Positions 53,577 to 62,340 of a DNA stretch of 64,000 bases are shown here, in pieces (position 1 is the first letter of the stretch; each line of letters starts with the position of its first letter). Both the position numbers and the translations under genes were made by a program. The stretch is from positions 241,350 to 305,349 of the forward strand of contig FMBT01000336.1 of the NCBI GenBank assembly GCA_900095095.1, in the 5' to 3' direction. This DNA is from Fragilariopsis cylindrus CCMP1102. Lineage: Eukaryota; Bacillariophyta; Bacillariophyceae; Bacillariales; Bacillariaceae. The notes below the pieces were generated by a model. That model did not search any database. It saw only the letters and a program-made list of their open reading frames with translations, and was not told the DNA's origin.

Positions 53577-53838
53577 ATACCCACAATATAATGAAATTCC
53601 TGTTTATCAATCCCACCAGAATTATCAATGTCAGCTTTTTGAAGTAATACATCACATAATTTTCGTGTTTGAGGATAACATGCAGCAGGTCCTGCATATT
53701 TTGCTAATTTTAAATGTACTAATAGTTAACCAGCATATAATTCAGCTTCATCTATTTTCCCATCATTACTACCATCACATGCATCAAATGCTTTATTAAC
53801 AAGTAATTGAAATGATTTATTACTATGACGATGCTGAG
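53577..53838 (-). pseudogene. EF-hand calcium-binding protein pseudogene fragment
   Basis: Read on the minus strand, a continuous frame gives FQLLVNKAFDACDGSNDGKI then DEAELYAG, a TAA stop, and LLVHLKLAKYAGPAACYPQT, DVLLQKADIDNSGGIDKQEF. Both loops, DGSNDGKIDEAE and DIDNSGGIDKQE, keep the EF-hand spacing with Asp/Asn at positions 1, 3 (or 5) and Glu at 12. A single stop in the linker and missing flanks mark it as a remnant; no start or signal sequence is present. Confidence 0.75.
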
Positions 53839-54265
53839 ACTCGGGGTATCGTTCTTTTTGTTGCTGTCATTGTTCGTTTTCTGAGAGTTCTCTAGAGTCT
53901 GAAGTCTAGTTACTGTAGCAAATACAGTACAGCAAATCCAACTTCAAAAAATGTTTTCAGTCACGCCCGAATTTGAGTCCTTTGTGAAAATAATGATCCA
54001 ATGATGAATGAACGCACAATGAACATCAATTTGAAAATTTGAAGGTGTCAACCACTGTGATAAACATCATCATCATCAAGCATTCTCGGAAACTACACTA
54101 AATACTGTACATGCATATCAGATATAACAGGCTTAGTAGAGCAGATAGAAGAGATATACAGTACGATTGTTCTAGCAGAGCAGAAACGATACGACGTGGA
54201 AGATTTGCAGCTACACCAACACCAATAAGCAAACACAACCCCAAAAAGAAAAGAAGGAAACGAGA
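53839..54265. other. Intergenic, 5' flank of the TPR gene
   Basis: AT-rich; no repeats or other genes seen. Confidence 0.5.
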
Positions 54266-56512
54266 ATGACGATGACAATCTCGACGAAAAAGATGATGCA
54301 ACAGCAATCCCCGCACCCGTTGTCGTCACTTCTTTCCTTCGTTATAGTAAGAGTTGCCGTGTTATCATTTCTTTTATCAGGAGGACTTATTCCTGTTAAA
54401 GTTTCGGCATTTTCTGTTTCTTCACCGATTGCGATGATCGACATAAGAAATCATCAAAATCGTCATAATCCAATAAATTTAAATTCACGTTCACGTTCCA
54501 ACAAACACCTAATAGTATTGAAGGCTGGATTATTTGGTGAACAAGGATCTGTATACAACACCAACAACAATAGTAGCGACAATTATAGTAATCAAATCAA
54601 AAATGGTACTACCTACATTTCATCTACATCGGTAAGTTTACGTTTTCTTGCGTTTTTGTTGTTGTTCTTACGCTTCAAATTCAAATAATACACGGCAAAA
54701 TAGAAACATATACAACTAACATAACTTGCACAATCAATTATTTCTCTCTCTCTCTCTCTTTTCACGAACGAATAACACCACACCAAAAAAAAGGATTGGC
54801 AAATATACGTCGATCAATCGAAAGCTAGTCTCGATCGTGGTGGAAGTGCAACATTAGACGCATTTTGTAGCTTATGTGGACACACTGTACCATCATCATC
54901 ATCATCATCGTCAGCATCATCATCGGCGGAAAACATCATGGACGAAGACAACGACAATAGTGATAAGAACAGTGATGATAATAACATCGTTGATGACGAC
55001 AACATTAGCAATATTGAGGTTCAAATTATTCCAGCTTTATTACCAAAACCTGCCAGTGGAGGGAAAGGACCATGGATACGATGTATGTGGAATAACAAAA
55101 ACAAGAACAATAATACTCGATCATCACCAAATTTAGATGTTAGTAATGTCGATTCTGTTGGTAAAGTGTATCGCATATTAACAACACATTTAGGAGTTAA
55201 GGTACGTACCGGTATTGACGAGTATGTGTGTTTGAAATGCGAAATGTTTTTTGTTTTGATACGATTGCATTGCATTGATTGACTCGACTCAAATAACTCG
55301 AACTGTTTGCTTCTTTGTTGGTTGGTTGGTTGGTTGATTGGTTGGTTGGTTGGTTGATTGGTTTATTAATTTCGTGCTCGCTTACTTACGTAGAATATCA
55401 GTAGAGAAGTATGTGACTGTCTCAAATGGAAATATAAGGGAAATAATTATCTCGAATCCAATGAGATTAAATTAGCAATCGATTCCTACAATGAAGCTTT
55501 GTCGATCTGTGAAGATTATTATTGTAATTGTAGTACGAATGCGAATGCTGCGGATACGAATACGAATGCGGATACGAATGTGACTGTGAATCCTTCCGAA
55601 AATAATAATAGCAAAAATATTATTATTATGAAACAGCAAGAGGGTGTAGTACTATTATTACGTGCATCGGCATTTTTACGACAAGCTCAATCGCATAAGG
55701 AGATATTACAAAAGGAAATTGAAGGAGAGGAATGGAAATTAACGGATTCCGAAGTGTTAATAGCACTTGCCTCGGATAATGAGGCAGCAGCAGCAGTAGC
55801 AGACGCGACCGCATCAGTAGCGTCGTCGTCGGGATCATCAGTAACAATAGATGAATACGAAAAAGTGATGACCGATACGGTTCCTCCTCCGGAAGCTGAT
55901 CATCATTCTGTAAGTGTCAATACTACTACTGCTACTACAGCGGATGACGATGGTAATGGTGATAAGAAGACCGATAAATGGTCAATACCGTGGTTATCGT
56001 CATTGTTTGATAAAAATAAACCACCATCAGATATCGACGATGGTGACGACGATAATAACAATAATAATAGTGAACTATTAGATCGTACCGTGATACGTTT
56101 ATCGATACTACAAAAATTACAAACGAATGGTACTGACATACAAAAAGGTCAATTACGAAGGATACAGTACCGACATGGATTGTATCAAACATCATTGTTG
56201 CAAGCAACACAAGATTCGTTACGTTCCACAGAATTATTGCCGGAGTATACAGCATCATGGATATTGGCTGGTGAATTATTAAGTGATTTATGGAAAATTA
56301 AAGAAAGTCGTCAATACTATGAAAAGGCAATATCGTTAGTAGCAGCAACAACACCAACGAATGTTAATGATGAAAATTATTTACTAAAAGAAAGTATTAT
56401 GACGTTATTAGATGGATTAGGCACACGACAAGATTTACTAGATCAACAAGCTCGTGCAAATAAAAAATGGTCGAAAGATTCTATTCGGTTAGCATTAGAC
56501 ATTGCTGGATGA
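54266..56512 (+). CDS. Plastid-targeted TPR-like protein; three exons
   Basis: Exons 54266-54631, 54794-55201 and 55394-56512 join in phase 0 (donors GTAAGT, GTACGT; acceptors AAAAG and CGTAG) to 630 residues. The N-terminus has a hydrophobic signal (VIVRVAVLSFLLSGGLIPV) ending KVSA, then FSVSS, a diatom plastid A-F junction. A region around DWQIYVDQSKASLDRGGSAT and FCSLCG (a C-x-x-C that might bind metal) follows. Exon 2 ends with VSNVDSVGKVYRILTTHLGV. Exon 3 has TPR-like helices: NEIKLAIDSYNEALSI; VVLLLRASAFLRQAQSHKEI; GLYQTSLLQATQDSLRSTEL; SWILAGELLSDLWKIKESRQ then YYEKAISLV. TPRs bind partner proteins, so a scaffold role in the stroma or thylakoid is the inference. The intron between 55202 and 55393 has a GGTT repeat. 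Confidence 0.8.
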
Positions 56513-56676
56513 TGAATGAATGAATTATTTTCTGAGATACTACTGTAACTATAAATATAATCCTATGTTCGTATGGATGCGTATATATAATCTCTTGTAT
56601 TCTATTCTTTATTTGTAGATACACACAATACTACAATACCTACCTTCCTCTTTATTGTTTCCCCTAATCTATTGAT
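56513..56676. other. Short convergent gap
   Basis: AT-rich 3' flank; nothing else. Confidence 0.5.
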
Positions 56677-57951
56677 TTAATATTTACCTCCCGGTGCTGC
56701 GATACGCCGCTCGATACGCCGCTTTTTACATAGACGTTCACTTCGTCGATGAGTGCTATGTAATGGACGATCGTATAACGTACCAAATAGTTGTGTATGA
56801 TCTTCCTCTCGTATAAAAGTATATAGAAGCAAAGGTTTCTTTGCTAAAATTTCTAAAATATCAGGTAGAATTTCCATTGAAATGGATCGTCTACCTAAAT
56901 ATTTCTCTTCATTCTCGTCATCGTCATTGTCATCGTCATTGTCATCGTCATCGTCATCGTCATTGTCATCGTTTTCGTCATCGTCATTGTCATCGTCATC
57001 GTCTCTATCACCATCATTATTTTTATCGATATTACCCCATTCTTTCAATCTCTTCCAAAATCGATTTAATTTCATGTGACGATATAAATGAGATTGCAAT
57101 AATCTTCCTTTAATTCCACCTTCTTTCAGAAGTACTTCGTCTTCGTTTAGATCATCGTCTGGAGATATTGCAGGTGGCGCTTTCGTATCTAGCTTTAATA
57201 GAGTTTTGTTGTCACGTAAACTTTCCAATAGATGTATACGTCCAGCGTTCGTCATCACTCCCCTTGTGATAGTAATTTCCTCAAGACCTCGATTACTCTT
57301 CAGAGCAGTCGCAAGCTGTTCAATTCCTTCGTCCGCTACAAACATATCATCTTCCCAGAGCTCGAGACTAAATCGTTTAAGTGTTGTGTTATTGGCAAGG
57401 TTAGATCTCCCAATACAACCAAGTTTTAAATCGGGAAAAGATCCTGTCTCCACAATAAATTCATCTATGGTCCCTCCATCAATAACGGCATTAAAAACAC
57501 ATTCGAATGTTCCTTCAGTGGCAAAAAGATCGCCTGACAAAGTCAAGTCAGTGCTGCCATTATAATAACTACGTGTGATTGCCACGGCTGCTTTCTGGGC
57601 TTCTACCAATGTCCAGGGCCTGTGGTGATCCATGTAGTTTACGTTAAACGCGGTGCCAAGCTCTAAGTGTCGGAGAAAGAAATCCAAACATCGTTCTATT
57701 TCTTCTCGATTGTCGCAACTATTATGTATTCGAAGGGACATGAATAAAAGAGGATCCGAATGATGCAAGCTATTCGTGATAGCCTCCTGTAACTCCTGTG
57801 ATGTATTCATTCTTTCGTCGTCAAAATCACAGGTCAAATTGACTTCTACTTTCTTTTCATCATAATTTCTCAACGCGGTCACGACCTCTTCCATTGAATG
57901 TTCATCTGGCCAAATTAGATCAATCTTTTCATAACCATCGTAGTCCGCCAT
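56677..57951 (-). CDS. Leucine-rich-repeat-like (RNI fold) protein
   Basis: I choose the ATG at 57951 (MADYDGYEKIDLIWPDE), giving 424 residues. The N-terminal 290 residues have repeated leucine patterns of the ribonuclease-inhibitor kind: DPLLFMSLRIHN, STDLTLSGDLFATE, NTTLKRFSLELWED, GIEQLATALKSNRGLEEITI and IHLLESLRDNKTLLKLD. The last three, each with L-x-x-L-x-x-x-N-x-x-L-x-x-L, are typical of LRR_6 repeats in diatom genomes. A long Asp-Asn run encoded by (GAC/GAT)n interrupts it near residues 325-355. The C-terminal part (SISMEILPDILEILAKKPLL) is conserved-looking and basic at the end. No signal peptide. Probably a cytosolic or nuclear protein-interaction protein of unknown role. Confidence 0.65.
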   Translation of the reverse strand: MADYDGYEKIDLIWPDEHSMEEVVTALRNYDEKKVEVNLTCDFDDERMNTSQELQEAITNSLHHSDPLLFMSLRIHNSCDNREEIERCLDFFLRHLELGTAFNVNYMDHHRPWTLVEAQKAAVAITRSYYNGSTDLTLSGDLFATEGTFECVFNAVIDGGTIDEFIVETGSFPDLKLGCIGRSNLANNTTLKRFSLELWEDDMFVADEGIEQLATALKSNRGLEEITITRGVMTNAGRIHLLESLRDNKTLLKLDTKAPPAISPDDDLNEDEVLLKEGGIKGRLLQSHLYRHMKLNRFWKRLKEWGNIDKNNDGDRDDDDDNDDDENDDNDDDDDDDNDDDNDDDENEEKYLGRRSISMEILPDILEILAKKPLLLYTFIREEDHTQLFGTLYDRPLHSTHRRSERLCKKRRIERRIAAPGGKY

Positions 57952-58139
57952 ATTTACATTCAAACAGATAAATATTGGTGCGGATTGCTTGTGAATGTAT
58001 GAATCCTCATTCTGTTCGTAACAATGGTTTTCGATTTTTAATTCTCTTTACTAAAAACAAAAGGCAAGAAAGGTGACGTTTGCTTGAGAAAAATATTTTG
58101 CACGAATGAATATTTCGGGGGATTGTTTTACAGTATTTA

Positions 58140-58640
58140 ATTTCCCAGTATTTTTTTCTGCCTGATCCAGCGACCAAGAAGTTTTCAAAAAATTATGAAG
58201 AATTGAAATGGAAAATTATCCATCCACAAAACAATGGGGAATGTGATCGAAAGCTCCATCAATATTGGTCTATTTCATACAAACTTATTAGACGAAATAT
58301 AGATATTGGTACTCTTAATAAGGGACAAAAAGTTTCGATTGAATTTGGTCATTTGCTTGGGGGAAATTCTATGAGGTTGTACTTATAGGGATGGCAGGCA
58401 AATTTCAAAACGTCACAAAAATCATTCACATCAACATGATGCAAATGGGAATGATATTGAATCGAAGCTCCATCAATATAGGTTCATTCAATACACACCT
58501 TATGAGACGAAATATAGATATTCGTACTGTCAATAGGCACAAAAAGTTTTGGTGTAATTTGGTCATTTGGGGAAGATTCTATGAGGATGTACAGTATGTG
58601 GGTGGCAGGCACATTCTCGGCTACTTTTTCTTTTAGCTTG
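58140..58640 (+). repeat. Two tandem degenerate interior fragments of the foldback family
   Basis: TTTTTTCTGCCTGATCCAG opens a first unit (58148-58400) with AGCTCCATCAATATTGGTC, AGACGAAATATAGATATTGG, AAAAGTTTCGATTGAATTTG and GGTCATTTG. A second unit (about 58430-58610) repeats ATGGGAATGATATTGAATCG, AAGCTCCATCAATATAGG, GACGAAATATAGATATTCG and TTTGGTCATTTGGGG. The same blocks appear once at 60355-60500 and inverted at 60740-60900. Confidence 0.75.
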
Positions 58641-59060
58641 GTGTGGGGATTAAGGTTTTTTAATATAATTCTTCCTTTTGGTTGTTTCTATTATAATATC
58701 TATTCTATACAGTATATAATCTACTATTACTTTTCTATATTTTAGTGTTTTGTGCTTGTTCTTTGCATTGGGAGCGACCGACGTAGACGTTATTTATTGT
58801 CGTTTTTCTTTCACGAGAAAAGAAATCCCAAGAATCTGACTGTTGAAAGAGACAAAGTAAACAGATCACAAACACAATATTATCTCTATTGTGTGTTTGT
58901 GTTTGTTTGTGTATGTATGTGTGTGTGTGTGTGTGTGTACTCAGTTCCCCCGAGATATCCAATGGATAGATGTATGTACTTATTAGTAGAGGGCGTTTTT
59001 ATGATGAAAGTCATCCATCAATCAATCAAATCAGCCAGTTCTTGGGGAACGGGCTGGCTT

Positions 59061-59100
59061 CAATTCAATTCAATTCAATTCAATTCAATTCAATTCAATT
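59061..59100 (+). repeat. (CAATT)8 microsatellite
   Basis: Eight perfect pentanucleotide units. It lies in non-coding sequence. Confidence 0.95.
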
Positions 59101-59248
59101 CAGTACGAGCTTCCGTATCATCGTTGGAGGTTCACTATTTCGTATGTATGTATGTATGTATGTATTTCTATTTCTATCTCTGTGTCTTCTCTGTCTAATA
59201 CAATACAATAGTATGTACTGTATATATTATACTGTAGTTTAAAAGTGC

Positions 59249-59752
59249 TTAATCGGTAGTATCCACGAAATATCCCCACTCGCACGAAGATTCTTCTTGG
59301 TGACGTGGATGTTGTTGCTCTGCTTGCTGATTTCGTCGAAGCCGGGATACTAGCAACGAATTCTCATTCTCATTCTCGTTATTACTTATTTCAAATATCA
59401 TTGCAGCAGCGTTCTTTTTATTCGAATAGAAATTGTTATTAACACATTCGGCAGTCGTCGTCGTCGTCGTCGTCGTTGTACTCATTCTACTAACACTTCT
59501 AACAGTATTAATAGTACTAGCATCATCATCATTATCATGATTTTGAGAATTAAACGTGTCTAAACTTAAACTACCTGTACGACTAGTATCACTACCATCT
59601 GAACTACTAGTCCTACTATTACCGGCACAACTAACTTTACTATCATATCGTCCTCGTATTTTTTTCTTATTTATTAGACTACTAGTTCGATCATTATTAT
59701 CGCCACCAGAAGAAGATAATCCTGGTCGGCAAAAGATAAATATTCCTGGCAT
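59249..59752 (-). CDS. Small Ser/Thr/Asn-rich protein of unknown function
   Basis: I choose the ATG at 59752 (MPGIFIFCRPGLSSSGGDNN), giving 167 residues; upstream codons in the same frame are simple-repeat sequence (GAATCGAATC and GCAACAGCAACA runs) and are unlikely to be coding. The body is Ser/Thr/Asn-rich with a Thr run, and contains short ordered blocks: RGRYDSKVSCAGNSRTSS, TGSLSLDTFNSQNHDNDD and MIFEISNNENENE. The C-terminus CEWGYFVDTTD is compact and aromatic. The block order (S-L-D-x-F near the middle, W-G-x-F-V-D at the end) is one I associate with small stramenopile proteins of unknown function, but I cannot confirm it. No signal peptide. Confidence 0.5.
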   Translation of the reverse strand: MPGIFIFCRPGLSSSGGDNNDRTSSLINKKKIRGRYDSKVSCAGNSRTSSSDGSDTSRTGSLSLDTFNSQNHDNDDDASTINTVRSVSRMSTTTTTTTTTAECVNNNFYSNKKNAAAMIFEISNNENENENSLLVSRLRRNQQAEQQHPRHQEESSCEWGYFVDTTD

Positions 59753-60063
59753 GATTGTTATTTGATTTGATTTGATTCGATTCGATTCGATTCGATTTGA
59801 TTGTGGTTTTGTTGTTGTTGCTGCTTGCCGCTTGCTTGTATTTGCTGTTGCTGTTGCTGTTGCTGTTGCCGTTGATAGTGGTAGTGGTAGTGGTAGGTTT
59901 AGCGTTGTTATCGCGAAATGCAATCTTATGATAACTTCAACAGAATGGAAATGGAAAGGAATTGAATTGAATAATCTGCTTAATACGATCAAATGAATCT
60001 AAATTAGCATTCTATTGGCTGGTCTCTGCATGTCGCTGAATCTTGTAGCAACCAGGGGTAACT
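59753..60063. other. 5' flank with pentanucleotide and hexanucleotide repeats
   Basis: ATTCG/ATTTG repeats (59760-59800), a GTTGCT run (59845-59870) and GTGGTA units (59876-59898). These look like the promoter and leader of the small minus-strand gene. Confidence 0.5.
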
Positions 60064-60151
60064 ACAGGACCATCTTCCGTTATACGTGGATAAAAATTTG
60101 TACGAAAAAATTAAAAAATTGTAGCACCCTAAATCGCGCATAGTGAATTTA

Positions 60152-60275
60152 GCGACTTGTTAGTGACTTGTTAGTGACTTGTTAGTGACTTGTTAGCGAC
60201 TTGTTAGCGACTTGTTAGTGACTTGTTAGTGACTTGTTAGTGACTTGTTAGTGACTTGTTAGTCTAACAAGTCAA
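60152..60275 (+). repeat. 11-bp tandem array (GACTTGTTAGT), left arm
   Basis: About ten GACTTGTTAGY units followed by a short palindrome GACTTGTTAGTCTAACAAGT. Units 1, 5 and 6 carry GCG before ACTTG, while the others carry GTG. Confidence 0.9.
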
Positions 60276-60970
60276 ATTTTTCTGCCTGGTCCTGGAGACA
60301 GATTTTCACTTGTATTCGAACGCAGTTGAAATAGAGAATTATTTCCATTGATACATACAATGGGAATGTAATAAATCGAAGCTCCATCAATATAGATCCA
60401 TTTAATACAAACTTCATAGACGAAATAAAGATATCTGTACTGTTAATAAGAACGAAAAGTTTCAGTTGAATTTGGTCATTTGGGTAAAATTATATGAGGG
60501 TTTATATGGGTAGCAGACGATTCCTGGCGATTCGAAAAAACACGTCTTACATACCCGGTGATAATGGGTCCTCTATTTACATACCAATAACAATAAAAAT
60601 TAACGCATTGACTAACATAACAATAATAGAGACATCTGTACCAATACTTTATCTATTACTCCATTCTTTGATTTTTAATTCTCCTCTCTTATGTACCTCT
60701 TCCTAGCGATTCGAAATTTGCCTACTACCCATACAAACCATCATAGAACTTTCCCCAAATGACCAAATTACTCCAAAACTTTTTCTCCTCATAGAACGTA
60801 CAGATATCTATATTTCGTCCCATAATTTTTTACCTAAAAGATCGATATTAAGGGAGCTTCGATTTATTACATTCCCATTGTCTGAATTGATTGAAATAAT
60901 TTTCCATTTCAATTCTTAATAATTTTTGAAGAATTTTCCTTGTCGCGATTTTAACACTGGACCAGGCATT

Positions 60971-61096
60971 TTGACTTGTTAGTGACTTGTTAGTGACTTG
61001 TTAGTGACTTGTTAGCGACTTGTTAGCGACTTGTTAGTGACTTGTTAGTGACTTGTTAGTGACTTGTTAGTCTAACAAGTCACTAACAAGTCGCTA
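60971..61096 (+). repeat. 11-bp tandem array (GACTTGTTAGT), right arm
   Basis: About nine units in the same orientation as the left array, although the arms are inverted. Units 5 and 6 again carry GCG. It ends with the same palindrome and then two inverted units. Confidence 0.9.
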
Positions 61097-61187
61097 AAAA
61101 ATAAAAAAAATCGCGCGGTTGGGGGATGCGATTTTTTAATTTTTCGGACAAATTTTTTATCCACGTACGAACGGAAGATGGTCCAGT

Positions 61188-61600
61188 ATTAGTACACGTT
61201 AGTAGTCCTTCAAATAATGACGTAATGTCGAACATCAAGAACTTTTACATAAATTTTAGAAAACGTATACTCCGAGATGTCAACTCCGCCGCACAGTGTA
61301 CTAGTGACTCAAAATAATGTGATACCACGATTGTGTGGTGAATTCCTCCTTGTTGGTTCACCTCTGTCTCTCTCTTACTTATCTACCTTGTATGCTACTG
61401 TATCGTATCATCTATCATCACTTCCGTGTGCGTTAGTGAATCTTGCTCACGAAAGCCATTTTATATTTTATCCAAAAATTGCTTCATTCTCTCACCCTAT
61501 ATTCATTTTATTTTTATTGATACAGTATAGTATACACAGTAGTCATCTAATTGGAAAAGTTGGATATACAGTATAGTATAGTAGGTAGCAGCATAAAAGC
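61188..61600. other. Intergenic, no gene seen
   Basis: AT-rich 3' flank of the foldback element. Short frames at 61126-61576 are not supported. Confidence 0.5.
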
Positions 61601-62337
61601 AGGTCCAGGTCAATGAGTTACTGGACAAATAATAATCTCACAAGAAGTTGTTACGCAAGGGAAATGGATACAGAGATGAGGTGTTTGAGTCTTATTCACG
61701 AGTACTAGTTGAGTTAGTTGAATGGTCTAATCAAGTTAGTCAAACAATTGTTGAGCTTGTATCTAATAGTAACTAGGAACCCGGATCTAGTTCTACAGGT
61801 GTACTAATATATTAATCATAGTTTAAGATAAGAGACAGGTTAAATTTATTCGAAATTGGTATTGCCGGTGGTGGAGTTTCATAAAGCGATGAATACAGTT
61901 CCTCAACTACAGGCTCAAGTTCTACTGGAGGTAGTGACAAGAAAGAGTGACAGCAGTTCTAGTAGCTCTGATTCAACACAGGAAGCGTCCATTCCGATTC
62001 AGAAGATTTGGACAGTATGATGTACAAGAAGAGGATGTCTTCTTCTATGAATAAGTCTCCCATCTATGAGGGCAAAAGAGAGATGGATTTGAAGAGTGGC
62101 ACTCCAAGTGGGAGGTGTTTGGACAGGACTCTGGGTTTGATTGATAAGATCCTGGAATCACTAGCAACTGGGACTAACAGTAAAGACACCGTTACCCCAT
62201 TACTAGCCAGTACATTAACAGGCCTGTTACAGACTACAGCCCAGTATGACAGTTGCAACCAGGCAAGCCATACCCAGTCACAGATTATCTATTTGGTAGG
62301 GAAGATTGCCTATCCATTGAATAGACAAGAAGTTTAA
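61600..62337 (+). pseudogene. Degraded coding remnant of unknown family
   Basis: Protein-like segments in the same strand but in different frames: LLRKGNGYRDEVFESYSRVL, VELVEWSNQVSQTIVELVSN (about 61652-61775), then DEYSSSTTGSSSTGGSDKK, then SVHSDSEDLDSMMYKKRMSS and an open frame to 62337 with SGRCLDRTLGLIDKILESLA and TPLLASTLTGLLQTTAQYDS. Stops and frame changes separate them. The composition differs from the Asn-rich host genes. I cannot name the family; an old mobile-element gene is possible. Confidence 0.35.
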
Positions 62338-62340
62338 TGG

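Larger units (their letters stand above)
57952..59248. other. Intergenic with element fragments and microsatellites
   Basis: Contains two degenerate copies of the foldback element's interior (58140-58640) and microsatellites: (GT)n at 58893-58938, eight CAATT units at 59061-59100 and (GTAT)n at 59140-59165. No gene supported. Confidence 0.6.
60064..61187. mobile_element. 1.1-kb foldback/TIR element of the GGACCATC family
   Basis: The left end GGACCATCTTCCGTTATACG, TGGATAAAAATTTGTACGAA is inverted at the right end (ATTTTTTATCCACGTACGAA, CGGAAGATGGTCC). The flanks read TA-C and G-TA, consistent with a TA target duplication. Homology between arms continues inward: the TGCCTGGTCC block, TTCAATT/AATTGAAATGG, ATTCCCATTG, AGCTTCGATTTATTACA, ATATTTCGTC, CCAAATGACCAAATT. 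No transposase is encoded, so it is non-autonomous. Each arm carries an 11-bp GACTTGTTAGT array. Confidence 0.85.

Noticed and set aside
60152-61096. CRISPR-like array of short repeats
   Set aside because: Units are contiguous 11-mers without spacers and lie inside a foldback element in a eukaryotic genome.
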